Assembly: GCA_948688495.1 (NCBI GenBank)
Contig: CAPQSW010000001.1
Coordinates: 125,951-145,445 of the forward strand
Reading direction: 5' to 3'
DNA: 19,495 nucleotides
Source of the DNA: an uncultured Lachnospiraceae bacterium
GTDB lineage: Bacteria; Bacillota; Clostridia; Lachnospirales; Lachnospiraceae
Shown: piece by piece, positions 7,246 to 14,791 of the stretch
How the letters are laid out: each line of letters opens with the position of its first letter
Numbering within the stretch: position 1 is the first letter of the stretch
Notes under the pieces: generated by a model
Told to the model about the DNA's origin: nothing
Database searches by the model: none
What the model saw: the letters and a program-made list of their open reading frames with translations, nothing else
Position numbers and translations under genes: made by a program

Positions 7246-7943
7246 TCAGATTCACCGCCTTCCGTAATCTGGAAGAATAATTCCTCAATGTCCGCATCCT
7301 TTTCCTGCTCCCTGCTGAACGTACCTACAATCTCACCTTTCTGCATAATAAATACCAAATCCCAGAGGTCCTTTACCATCTCCAGCATATGGGTACTGAT
7401 GAGCACGGTCGTGCCCTGTGCTTTGAGCTCCAACACCACTTCCTTCAATTCCTTGATAGCTGCTGGATCCAGACCGACCATGGGCTCATCCAGTAAAATA
7501 ACCTTCGGCTTGATGGCAAGGGCACAGCAGATGCTTACCTTCTGCATCATCCCCTTGGAAAGCTCACGCCCCAGTTTTTTTTGCTTATCATCCAGTTCAA
7601 AACGCACAAGGAGCTGTTCAACTTCTTCCTCCGTAATATCAGAATCATAGGCATGTCGGATATATTCAATATGCTCGCGGACGGTTAATGAATCAAACAT
7701 TGCCGGCACTTCTGGAACGTAGCCGAATATTCTCTTTGCCTCCAGCGTTCTGGCAGGCATATGCTCAATGCCGACACCTCCCTGATAGCGCAGAAGACCG
7801 GCAATACTCTTAATAATCGTAGACTTTCCAGCTCCGTTGGGACCCAACAGGATGCCCACCTGTCCAGTTGGCACTGTAAAGCTCACATGATTTACCGCAA
7901 GATATTTTCCATATTTTTTTGTCAACTCCTGAATTTCCAGCAT
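7242..7943 (-). CDS. ABC transporter ATP-binding protein
   Basis: This 233-residue ATPase subunit carries all expected motifs: Walker A GPNGAGKST (34-42), a signature in the variant form LSKGM (128-132), Walker B KVILLDEP (147-154), a D-loop (GLDPAA) and the switch histidine in ISTH (H185). It hydrolyses ATP to drive the membrane partner encoded directly downstream, with a 4-base overlap. The length is typical of CcmA-type exporter subunits. It is the first gene of its operon. The ribosome binding site AAAGGAG precedes the ATG. The promoter just upstream is overlapped by a perfect palindrome, pointing to repressor control, though no regulator gene is adjacent. Confidence 0.93.
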   Translation of the reverse strand: MLEIQELTKKYGKYLAVNHVSFTVPTGQVGILLGPNGAGKSTIIKSIAGLLRYQGGVGIEHMPARTLEAKRIFGYVPEVPAMFDSLTVREHIEYIRHAYDSDITEEEVEQLLVRFELDDKQKKLGRELSKGMMQKVSICCALAIKPKVILLDEPMVGLDPAAIKELKEVVLELKAQGTTVLISTHMLEMVKDLWDLVFIMQKGEIVGTFSREQEKDADIEELFFQITEGGESE

Positions 7944-7960
7944 AATCTTTTCTCCTTTTA

Positions 7961-7982
7961 TTGTATTATCTCTTTAATACAA
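7961..7982 (-). promoter_or_regulatory. Operator palindrome TTGTATTA-N6-TAATACAA
   Basis: TTGTATTA at 7961-7968 and TAATACAA at 7975-7982 are perfect 8-bp arms separated by six bases. The palindrome overlaps the -10 and start point of the ABC exporter promoter and lies upstream of its ribosome binding site, the classical position of a repressor operator. Small YtrA-type GntR regulators of ABC exporters bind sites of this general kind. The regulator's identity is inferred. Confidence 0.65.
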
Positions 7983-8007
7983 TAATACATATGGCTGTGT
8001 TTGTCAA
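7979..8007 (-). promoter_or_regulatory. Promoter of the ABC exporter operon
   Basis: On the minus strand, a consensus -35 TTGACA (8002-8007) is followed after 17 bases by TATTGT (7979-7984). The -10 is weak and is partly covered by the operator palindrome, fitting a repressible promoter. Confidence 0.6.
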
Positions 8008-8016
8008 TCCATTTCA

Positions 8017-8045
8017 TTGACATGTCTTTTTGTAAATGATAAAAT
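8017..8045 (+). promoter_or_regulatory. Promoter of the GT8 glycosyltransferase gene
   Basis: TTGACA (8017-8022), a 17-base spacer and TAAAAT (8040-8045), the -10 preceded by TGA as an extended -10. Transcription would start near 8052. Its -35 lies nine bases from the -35 of the divergent ABC promoter, so the two polymerase sites overlap and probably exclude each other. Confidence 0.75.
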
Positions 8046-8102
8046 TTTAATGTGGAATTACACTATCTGCATTTAATACTTTACTAAGGAAGGAATATAT
8101 TT

Positions 8103-9053
8103 ATGAATATCGCAGTCGCTTCAAACCAGAACTTTGCAAAATACTTATACGTAATGCTGACATCTTTATTGGAAAACAACTCTGATTCTGGTATGGTATG
8201 TAATATTTACCTCTTATCTGCCGATTTTAATGACGAACAAATTGACAGCATAAAAAATCTAATAGAAAAGTATAACCAGAATTTTCATTTTATCCGAATA
8301 GAGAAATCCATGTTTCCTAAGGATCTTCCTTTTAGTGAAAAAATCACCATTGAAACGTATTTCCGCCTCGCATTACCTGACTTACTGCCTAAAGAATTGG
8401 ACCGGATATTATATCTCGATGTCGATTTGATCGTGAACCAGCCTTTGCAAGAACTTTATGAGATGGATTTTGAGGGGAAATACTTTATCGCCTGCCATGA
8501 CATGACCGCAATTGCTGTGCAGTATGTTGCCAGCTCACAGCTCTTTGCCGAATTGAGGGAACATCCGGATTTTCATTATTTCAATGCAGGGGTACTGCTG
8601 TTCAACCTCGAAAAATTACGTGAGATTAACAGTTTTCAATTGGTTATGGCACAGGCATCCGATAAAAAGGACTATCTTAGGTTCCATGACCAGGATTTAC
8701 TCAATTATACATTCTGGAAAAATATTAAATATGTCGACACAAAGAAATTTAATCTTATAGCAAGGGCCACTTTTAATATGGGATACCATTATCCCTGGGC
8801 CAAAGAACATAGTGTTATTATACATTATGCAGGTTCAAAACCGTGGGATCACCAATGCGTGCGCTATGATTTGGAAAAATTCTGGTGGGATTATGCCAAA
8901 ATGACGCCCTACTATATAGAATTATTAGAAAGTATTGTATTATCAGAGATTAATACCGGATATATGGACTATCTGTTCCGTGATTTAAAGCGTGAAAATG
9001 ATGAACTCAGGCAAATCGTAGACAGGTGCATGTGTTTATTGCAACAGAAGTAA
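8103..9053 (+). CDS. Family 8 glycosyltransferase (GT8)
   Basis: This 316-residue protein has the GT8/LgtC fold landmarks. These are an N-terminal nucleotide-sugar strand (NIAVASNQNF), the metal-binding DXD in LYLDVDLIVN (D106-V-D108), the acceptor-side motif FNAGVLLFNL, HDQDLLNY, and the C-terminal metal/substrate histidine in IIHYAGSKPW. It should transfer a sugar (galactose or glucose is usual) from a UDP-sugar, with retention of configuration, to a surface glycan or lipid. No membrane span is visible. The C-terminus ends in a short charged helix (KRENDELRQIVDR) that may mediate dimerisation or membrane contact. It is a single-gene unit with its own promoter, a GGAAGGA ribosome binding site and a terminator. 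No other glycan-synthesis gene is adjacent, so donor and acceptor cannot be named. Confidence 0.9.
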   Translation: MNIAVASNQNFAKYLYVMLTSLLENNSDSGMVCNIYLLSADFNDEQIDSIKNLIEKYNQNFHFIRIEKSMFPKDLPFSEKITIETYFRLALPDLLPKELDRILYLDVDLIVNQPLQELYEMDFEGKYFIACHDMTAIAVQYVASSQLFAELREHPDFHYFNAGVLLFNLEKLREINSFQLVMAQASDKKDYLRFHDQDLLNYTFWKNIKYVDTKKFNLIARATFNMGYHYPWAKEHSVIIHYAGSKPWDHQCVRYDLEKFWWDYAKMTPYYIELLESIVLSEINTGYMDYLFRDLKRENDELRQIVDRCMCLLQQK

Positions 9054-9081
9054 CTGCACAGATTTTGGACTTAAACATGCA

Positions 9082-9140
9082 GGCGGGATATCTTAAAGCC
9101 ACTGGTACAGCTTTCTGCAGAATATCCCGCCATTTTGTAT
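9082..9140 (+). terminator. Terminator after the GT8 gene, probably bidirectional
   Basis: GGCGGGATAT (9082-9091) pairs perfectly with ATATCCCGCC (9122-9131), with an inner AAAGC/GCTTT stem, and is followed by ATTTTGTAT. It lies between convergent genes, so it may also stop transcription of the operon ending at 9156. Confidence 0.75.
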
Positions 9141-9155
9141 CATTTAATGATTCTT

Positions 9156-9821
9156 TTACTGCTTACCAACAACCTCATTCTTATTCTTGTAAATGGAGTT
9201 TGCAGGAACCACGCCGCGTACCATGGACAACGGATAAATATTGCTGCAACGGCCAATTACGCTTCCCGGATTTAACACACTGTTACATCCTACCTCCACT
9301 TCATCTCCCAGCATGGCCCCAAACTTCTTAAGGCCGGTGGCAATTTCTTCTTTGCCATCCTTCACCACCACTAACGTCTTGTCAGATTTCACATTTGAAG
9401 TAATGGATCCGGCGCCCATATGCGCTTTATAGCCTAAAATGGCATCCCCCACATAATTGTAATGGGGCACCTGCACCTTATTGAACAATACCACATTCTT
9501 CAATTCTGTGGAATTGCCGACCACAGCTCCTTTTCCTACAATTGCATTCCCACGGATAAACGCACAGTGGCGGACTTCCGCCTCCTCGTCAATAATCGCA
9601 GGCCCATTGATGCTTGCCGTTGGCGCCACCTTGGCATTTTTGGCAATCCAGATATTGTCCGCCCTTTTTTCATATTTCTGCGGATCTAAGGATTCCCCAA
9701 GCTTACAGATAAAACCGCTGATTTTAGGAAGTGCCTCCCAAGGATAGGTCAGGCCCGCAAAGAGCTCTGCTGCTATCGTTTCGGATAACGTGTACAAGTT
9801 GCTGATTTCACATGATTTCAT
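9156..9821 (-). CDS. Left-handed beta-helix protein resembling the GlmU acetyltransferase domain
   Basis: This 221-residue protein has hexapeptide-repeat turns from about residue 58 to 205 (for example IWIAKNAKVAPTASINGPAII). Its motifs parallel the GlmU C-terminal half: PHYNYVGDAILG places His120 where GlmU has its catalytic histidine, and GAGSITSN (136-143) matches the GlmU GAGTITCN loop. The N-terminal uridyltransferase domain is absent, replaced by about 55 residues of unrelated helix, so it cannot be a full GlmU. It may acetylate a sugar or bind a nucleotide-sugar; such proteins are often annotated as UDP-GlcNAc pyrophosphorylase-like. Its ATG follows the topB stop by four bases, with the ribosome binding site inside topB, so it is coupled to topB. 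The link to topoisomerase function is unexplained. Confidence 0.75.
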   Translation of the reverse strand: MKSCEISNLYTLSETIAAELFAGLTYPWEALPKISGFICKLGESLDPQKYEKRADNIWIAKNAKVAPTASINGPAIIDEEAEVRHCAFIRGNAIVGKGAVVGNSTELKNVVLFNKVQVPHYNYVGDAILGYKAHMGAGSITSNVKSDKTLVVVKDGKEEIATGLKKFGAMLGDEVEVGCNSVLNPGSVIGRCSNIYPLSMVRGVVPANSIYKNKNEVVGKQ

Positions 9822-9825
9822 ACTT

Positions 9826-11889
9826 TTATTTTCCTTTCTTTTTCTCTTTCTCTTTTTTAGAAGATTTATAAAAAGCTGCTGCCTGTTTAAAATGGCCCCG
9901 CAGCATATATTGATTATTCAAACTTAGCACGCCGCTGGTACGGCTTTTGATAAAATGTTCCAATTTTACCATGTATTCCTGTGGCGAAATACTTCCCTCT
10001 GCCACGTAGGTAAGTCCCTTTTCCCAGCTTGCTGTTAATTCTGGATTTAACAATGAACGTATGGAGGCATTTACCACATCATAAATCATTTCTCCGAGCA
10101 GCGTTGGCGTAATAACCTGCGTCTTTTTATTCAATGCAAGATATTTATTGTTGATTAATTTTTTAAGAATTTCTGCACGGGTAGCGCTGGTGCCGATTCC
10201 GCTCCCTTTAATCTGGGCGCGCAGTTCCTCATCTTCAATCAACTGCCCCGCATTCTCCATCGCAAGAATCATAGATCCGGAATTGTAACGCTTGGGCGGT
10301 GAGGTCTCCCCCTCCTTGATATTTAATGCCGTTACAGTCAAATCCATGCCTTTTTTTAATTTGGACAATTGTTCCATAAAATTCATGTCGCAATCCTTTG
10401 CATTGTCCTTCTCCTTATCATTTGCATCCTCCGCCTTTTTCTTTCGGAAAGAATATTCCATAACCTCAAGATAACCTGGCTCTATAAGAATTTTAAAGGA
10501 TGCAAAGAATTTCTCCCGCCCTTGCTCCAACGTCTCCATAGAGGTTATGAGATTGATTTTCTGATAGACTGCCGGCGGACAGAAGATACTCAGAAAACGT
10601 CTTACCAAAGCCTCGTAGACATAAAGCGCTGTCTGGCTCAGGGTACGGACTGCCGATAGACCCTGGCCGGTGGGAATAATTGCATAATGGTCGGTAATCT
10701 GTTTATCATTGACATAGCGGGTCTTCGCAATACCCTTATAGCTTCCCTGCTCCAAAATTGTCTCTGCAAAAGTCCTGACCGAAGGAATGTTTCTAAGTCC
10801 GCTGATATTCCTATGTATTTCCTTTGCCACTGCTGAAGATAAGACCCGGGCGTCCGTCCTTGGATAAGTTACCAGCTTCTTCTCATATAATTCCTGCACA
10901 ATCTGCAGCGTCTGGTCGGGACTGATTTTAAATAACCGTGAACAATCATTTTGAAGTTCCGCAAGATTGTAAAGAAGCGGCGGATTCTTCGTCTCTTTTC
11001 GTTTCTCTATCGTCTCCACCTTGGCTTTCCATTCCCCTTCTGCTCTGCCATTTTTCAAATCAGAAATTAATTTCTCTGCATCCTCTTTGATTTTAAAGCC
11101 ATTCTCTTTATAAAGCCTGGGAGAATGAAAATAACGAGAACCTTCCACCGCGCGCCATTCCCCCTCCACAGTATTACCCTGAATGTCCAGGCTATTCAAC
11201 ACACGGTAAAATGGCGTTTTTACAAATTCCCGTATCTCCCGCTCCCGGCGTACCACCATGCCCAGCACGCAGGTCATAACACGGCCTACGCTGACAACGG
11301 TATAACGTGTACCCATAAAACTGGAAATGGCATTGCCGTATTTGAGCGACAGAAGCCTGGAAAAATTAATTCCCATTAGGTAATCTTCCTTTGCCCGCAG
11401 ATATGCAGACTCACAGAGATTGTCATATTCTGAAAGGTCTTTCGCCTCCCGGATTCCCCGCAGGATTTCTTCTTCCGTCTGTGAATCTATCCACACCCTG
11501 CGGCGCTCCTTTCCCTTCACCTGTGCCTGACGCTCCACCAGACGGTATATGTATTCGCCCTCCCGTCCAGAGTCCGTACAGACATAAATTGTATGTACAT
11601 CCTGCCTGTTTAAGAGCCCCGCCACAATCTTGTACTGTTTCTTCACCCCCGGAATTACTTCATACTTAAAATCCTCTGGAATAAATGGGAGCGTGGCAAG
11701 GCTCCATTTTTTATATTTTTCATCGTAGGCCTCTGGATAACTCATCGTGACAAGATGCCCCACGCACCAGGTCACAATCCCCTCCTGCGATTCCATATAC
11801 CCATCATGGTTTTGAAACTCCTGCTTTAATGCCTTGGCAAACTCTCTTGCCACGCTGGGCTTCTCTGCTATATATAAAGCTTTCGCCAT
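9826..11889 (-). CDS. topB: DNA topoisomerase III (type IA)
   Basis: This 687-residue enzyme has all type IA landmarks. The Toprim domain begins LYIAEKPSVAREFAKALK and includes CTDSGREGEYIYRLV (about 104-118, metal-binding acidic residues). SVGRVMT (about 200-206) follows, then the active-site tyrosine Tyr342 in LVTYPRTDARVL. DHYAIIPT and GIGTSATRAEILKKLI lie further toward the C-terminus. It cuts and passes single DNA strands to decatenate and relax negatively supercoiled DNA. It is close in length to other bacterial TopB proteins, has no zinc-finger cysteine cluster, and ends in a lysine-rich tail (KSSKKEKEKKKGK). Toprim shows TDSGREGE instead of the commoner TDADREGE, a variant also seen in some Firmicute TopB. 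It is the middle gene of a three-gene operon; the upstream stop codon TAG overlaps its AGGAAA ribosome binding site. No ICE genes surround it, so a chromosomal rather than mobile copy is likely. Confidence 0.93.
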   Translation of the reverse strand: MAKALYIAEKPSVAREFAKALKQEFQNHDGYMESQEGIVTWCVGHLVTMSYPEAYDEKYKKWSLATLPFIPEDFKYEVIPGVKKQYKIVAGLLNRQDVHTIYVCTDSGREGEYIYRLVERQAQVKGKERRRVWIDSQTEEEILRGIREAKDLSEYDNLCESAYLRAKEDYLMGINFSRLLSLKYGNAISSFMGTRYTVVSVGRVMTCVLGMVVRREREIREFVKTPFYRVLNSLDIQGNTVEGEWRAVEGSRYFHSPRLYKENGFKIKEDAEKLISDLKNGRAEGEWKAKVETIEKRKETKNPPLLYNLAELQNDCSRLFKISPDQTLQIVQELYEKKLVTYPRTDARVLSSAVAKEIHRNISGLRNIPSVRTFAETILEQGSYKGIAKTRYVNDKQITDHYAIIPTGQGLSAVRTLSQTALYVYEALVRRFLSIFCPPAVYQKINLITSMETLEQGREKFFASFKILIEPGYLEVMEYSFRKKKAEDANDKEKDNAKDCDMNFMEQLSKLKKGMDLTVTALNIKEGETSPPKRYNSGSMILAMENAGQLIEDEELRAQIKGSGIGTSATRAEILKKLINNKYLALNKKTQVITPTLLGEMIYDVVNASIRSLLNPELTASWEKGLTYVAEGSISPQEYMVKLEHFIKSRTSGVLSLNNQYMLRGHFKQAAAFYKSSKKEKEKKKGK

Positions 11890-11905
11890 AATCTATCCTG
11901 CTTTC

Positions 11906-13273
11906 CTATATAATCTTATTCATATCCACTAACAGGATACGTGAATCCTGTGACACCATACGCACCAGCTTTTCATCAAAAGCTTTTGCAGTGAACAGAT
12001 AGTAATAATTTGCCGCAACCCTTGCCTGTTCCATACTGCGAAAAAGCTGCTGGCACATCTCGAAGGTCATCCTTGGCTCCATCCAGTTGCAGAGACAGAT
12101 TAAATTCTCCCTCACACTGTTCTGTGCAATAATATCAATCATTCCTTTTTTGCCAACCCAGGTTCCCATTTTATGAATTTGCAAGGGCAGTTTATTCCCG
12201 CTATCCAGAAGTTCCAAATACTCCATACATACTTTTGTAAAATAAGGGGTCAGATATGTTTCTAACTCTCCTGCAATATAGCGGTCATAAAATTCTTCTT
12301 CCTTCATACGGTATAAATCAGATAAATGAGGATATATAAACTTAAACCAGAAATTAATAAATGTATCCTTGATTTGATATAGACCTTTCTGGGCGTTTTC
12401 CCATCCTCCGGTCTCAAAAGAGGATACTTTTTCCACCACATCAAATCCCATAAGATTTTTGAGGTAGACGCTAATCTTCGCCCTGGAAAACCCGGTTTCC
12501 TTATAAAGCTCGTTCAACTTCCGCCTTCCACCCGCCAGAGATTCCAGAATTGTATGGTACACAGACAGCTCCCGAAGCTGGCTGCGGATAATTCTCTCCG
12601 CGCTGTTGTGAAAACAACCACTTTTTGACAGAATATGCGTACACACATTATACTTTACATCTCTGTCCACGTCCCATTTCAGCAAATACTCCGGCTTGCC
12701 CCCGAGTATTCCATATACCTCCACCTTCTGCCGGAATGTATACCCTGGAAAATACTGTGTGGCAGCCACAAAAAAATTTAATTCCTCAATCTTGCGCTTT
12801 CCGGAAATCTTCTTAATCCCCGTTCCCAGCGCCTTAGGCATCTCCTGTTCTACCCAGGGTATATCTGTACTGCACAAAAGAATCAATACTGGTCCCGGAT
12901 AAAGTTTCTTTCCATGCAAATCAAAAATACTTTCTGCAAATTCTTCATCTTTCTTGAGAATATGCTGGAATTCCTCTATTACAAGCACAAGCTTTCTGGC
13001 ATTTCCACTCTTAATCCGTTTAAAATAGTTATGATAGCTCTCCTCTTGCAACACTATTTGATAATGCTCTGCAATTTCCTGACCCATCCTGTGTTTCTGT
13101 GCCTTAGCTGATATTTCCGGTGCATAATAATAAAAGCATTTCTTTCCCTGGCAAAATTCCTGCACAAGCTCCTGCATCTGGTTTTCCCCGCGGCTATACA
13201 ATACCTGAATCTGATTCCCGCTCTGGCTGTATAGCTGCTCCAAATACTGCAATTCCTTCTTCCTTCCTATCAT
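11906..13273 (-). CDS. ATPase_2/DUF234-type protein with degenerate motifs
   Basis: This 455-residue protein is laid out like the archaeal-type ATPases of Firmicutes. It has an N-terminal IGRKKELQYLEQLY, an ATPase core, a winged helix (about 260-310, LNELYKETGFSRAKISVYL) and a DUF234-like C-terminus (DTFINFWFKFIYPHLS). The expected P-loop (GRRRxGKT) is replaced by YSRGENQMQEL (26-36), with no GKT/GKS. Walker B reads LVLVIEEFQHI (95-105), with Glu for the usual Asp. The C-terminal nuclease-like pattern keeps IDIIA, but the following E-x-K is replaced by LICLCNW. It is therefore probably unable to bind ATP normally or cut DNA, yet the frame is full length and free of stops, suggesting selection. 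A regulatory or structural role is inferred. The ribosome binding site is GGAGGG. It is the first gene of the operon with topB, 16 bases upstream of it. Confidence 0.72.
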   Translation of the reverse strand: MIGRKKELQYLEQLYSQSGNQIQVLYSRGENQMQELVQEFCQGKKCFYYYAPEISAKAQKHRMGQEIAEHYQIVLQEESYHNYFKRIKSGNARKLVLVIEEFQHILKKDEEFAESIFDLHGKKLYPGPVLILLCSTDIPWVEQEMPKALGTGIKKISGKRKIEELNFFVAATQYFPGYTFRQKVEVYGILGGKPEYLLKWDVDRDVKYNVCTHILSKSGCFHNSAERIIRSQLRELSVYHTILESLAGGRRKLNELYKETGFSRAKISVYLKNLMGFDVVEKVSSFETGGWENAQKGLYQIKDTFINFWFKFIYPHLSDLYRMKEEEFYDRYIAGELETYLTPYFTKVCMEYLELLDSGNKLPLQIHKMGTWVGKKGMIDIIAQNSVRENLICLCNWMEPRMTFEMCQQLFRSMEQARVAANYYYLFTAKAFDEKLVRMVSQDSRILLVDMNKII

Positions 13274-13292
13274 AGTAAGAATCCCTCCTTAC

Positions 13293-13322
13293 ATTATATA
13301 CTTTATTGGCAATTCCAATAAA
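13293..13322 (-). promoter_or_regulatory. Candidate promoter with palindrome upstream of the ATPase gene
   Basis: TATAAT (minus strand, 13293-13298) lies 17 bases from a poor -35 (TTATTG, 13316-13321). TTTATTGG (13302-13309) and CCAATAAA (13315-13322) form a perfect 8-bp palindrome across the spacer and -35, as an operator would. Transcription starting near 13286 would begin inside the ribosome binding site GGAGGG, which argues against this being the main promoter. An alternative is TTGCGA-17-TAATAT further upstream, before the hairpin at 13324-13359. Confidence 0.4.
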
Positions 13323-13323
13323 T

Positions 13324-13359
13324 CTAAGGCATCCTCCCACTTCGTGGGTCCCTCCTTAG
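13324..13359. repeat. Compact hairpin CTAAGG...CCTTAG with CCCAC/GTGGG core
   Basis: The outer arms CTAAGG (13324-13329) and CCTTAG (13354-13359) flank a perfect CCCAC-TTC-GTGGG core (13336-13348). There is no T-run, so it is not a clean terminator. It lies in the ATPase gene's leader or just upstream of it, and its minus-strand arm TAAGGAGGGA repeats the sequence of that gene's ribosome binding site. It may be a small interspersed element or a leader structure. Confidence 0.45.
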
Positions 13360-13417
13360 GTTATATATTATCACGATTTAACTTTTTTCGCAATAGCATA
13401 GCTACGGGAATGCAAAT

Positions 13418-13443
13418 CAGGCTGCCTCCGAAGAAGCAGCCTG
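13418..13443 (-). terminator. Terminator after asd
   Basis: CAGGCTGC (13418-13425) pairs perfectly with GCAGCCTG (13436-13443) around ten bases. On the minus strand only a modest T-rich tail (ATTTGCATT) follows. It lies 15 bases past the asd stop, so termination is probable. Confidence 0.65.
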
Positions 13444-13458
13444 GTTCATTCTTTTACC

Positions 13459-14544
13459 CTATTTTGCTGTAATATATCCCTGTGCCTTCAAAAGCTCTGC
13501 ACACAGGATTGCCCCGCCGGCAGCGCCGCGCACGGTATTGTGGGAGAGACCGATAAACTTCCAGTCATACACGGTATCTTCCCTGAGACGTCCCACGCTG
13601 ACGCCCATGCCATTTTCATAATCCACATCCTCCGTCACCTGGGGACGGTTATCTTCTTCAAGATATTGGATAAATTGCTTCGGCGCACTTGGAAGCCCAA
13701 GCTCCTGCGGCACGCCGCTGAAGCTTTTCAATTTCTCAATCAACTGCTCTTTATCAGGCTTCTTTTTAAATTTCACAAATACCGCAGCTGTATGTCCATT
13801 CAGCACCGGAACGCGAACACACTGGCAAGTAATCACAGGGGATGTTGCCGGTACAATCACGCCATCCTTAATCTCTCCCCAAATCCGTAAAGGCTCTTTC
13901 TCTGATTTTTCTTCTTCACCACCGATATAGGGGATGACATTCCCCACCATTTCCGGCCAGTCCTTAAAGGTCTTGCCGGCACCTGAGATCGCCTGATAAG
14001 TCGTTGCCACAACTTCATAAGGCTCAAACTCCATCCATGCAGTCAGCACTGGTGCGTAAGACTGAATGGAACAGTTTGGCTTTACCGCCACAAATCCCCG
14101 CTCTGTACCCAGACGCTTCTTCTGGAACTCAATCACTTTCATGTGCTCTGCATTGATTTCCGGCACAACCATCGGGACATCCGGCGTCCAGCGGTGCGCG
14201 CTGTTGTTAGAAACTACCGGCGTCTCTGTCCTTGCATAAGCTTCCTCAATGGCTTTAATCTCCTCCTTGGACATATCGACTGCGCTGAATACAAAATCCA
14301 CCTTGGAGGCTACCGCCTCCACCTCATTCACATTCATGACGACAATATCTTTCACAGATTCCGGCATAGGAGTATCCATCTTCCAACGGCCTCCCACGGC
14401 GTCTTCATATCTCTTTCCAGCAGAACGCGGGCTTGCTGCAATTGTCGTAACCTCAAACCAGGGATGCTCCTCCAATAACGCAATAAAACGCTGCCCTACC
14501 ATACCTGTTCCGCCAAGAATTCCTGCTCTTAATTTCTGACTCAT
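13459..14544 (-). CDS. asd: Aspartate-semialdehyde dehydrogenase
   Basis: This 361-residue enzyme converts aspartyl phosphate and NADPH to aspartate semialdehyde, the branch point to lysine/diaminopimelate, methionine and threonine. It shows the nucleotide-binding GILGGTGMVGQRF (8-20), the catalytic cysteine in VKPNCSIQSY (Cys158), AISGAGKTF, and the catalytic histidine in VLNGHTAAVF (His251). The length and NCSIQ variant fit the fungal/archaeal-like branch rather than the E. coli type. The frame stays open to 14685, but the start is placed at the ATG at 14542-14544 (MSQKLRAG), just before the nucleotide-binding strand, with a GAGGAG ribosome binding site. It is a single-gene unit with a terminator, 247 bases from argH. 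Confidence 0.94.
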   Translation of the reverse strand: MSQKLRAGILGGTGMVGQRFIALLEEHPWFEVTTIAASPRSAGKRYEDAVGGRWKMDTPMPESVKDIVVMNVNEVEAVASKVDFVFSAVDMSKEEIKAIEEAYARTETPVVSNNSAHRWTPDVPMVVPEINAEHMKVIEFQKKRLGTERGFVAVKPNCSIQSYAPVLTAWMEFEPYEVVATTYQAISGAGKTFKDWPEMVGNVIPYIGGEEEKSEKEPLRIWGEIKDGVIVPATSPVITCQCVRVPVLNGHTAAVFVKFKKKPDKEQLIEKLKSFSGVPQELGLPSAPKQFIQYLEEDNRPQVTEDVDYENGMGVSVGRLREDTVYDWKFIGLSHNTVRGAAGGAILCAELLKAQGYITAK

Positions 14545-14791
14545 CTCTAATCTCCTCACTCTCCCCTTAGAATTATGGGGAGTCTTCCTTTTTCTTGTCC
14601 GCCATGCACGGACGTTTGTTTTTCTGTTAGATATACTAATATATTTTTTGGCAAAAAGCAACCCCGAATATTCTACAAATTTCACAGAACATTATCCCTC
14701 ATTCTGTGTATTCTGTATAATATCCGGGCTTAATGTCGCGTGGGAATCCATGGAAACCCCTGAAAATCCCTACTCATAAAGTACCTGAAAG
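14545..14791 (-). promoter_or_regulatory. Upstream region of asd
   Basis: The asd leader holds two stem-loops: CTCCCC/GGGGAG (14561-14582) and GTCCG/CGGAC (14598-14614 region). A weak promoter TTGCTT-17-TAGTAT (minus strand, near 14630-14660) lies upstream of them. CACAGAA/TTCTGTG (14683-14708) is an inverted repeat further up. The leader is too short and lacks the conserved core of a lysine riboswitch or T-box. No terminator for argH is evident here. Confidence 0.35.

Noticed and set aside
6961..7650. 229-residue plus-strand frame
   Set aside because: It lies opposite the ABC exporter and ATPase genes, which have clear motifs and ribosome binding sites. Its product has no recognisable domain.
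13324..13359. Hairpin as a tRNA fragment or terminator
   Set aside because: It has no tRNA arms or anticodon, and neither strand shows a T-run directly after the stem.
14683..14708. CACAGAA/TTCTGTG as an ArgR box for argH or asd
   Set aside because: It does not match the ARG-box consensus and lies downstream of argH, so there is no basis for the call.
14545..14791. Possible lysine riboswitch or T-box upstream of asd
   Set aside because: The leader is short, and I could not find the conserved cores of either element, only simple stem-loops.
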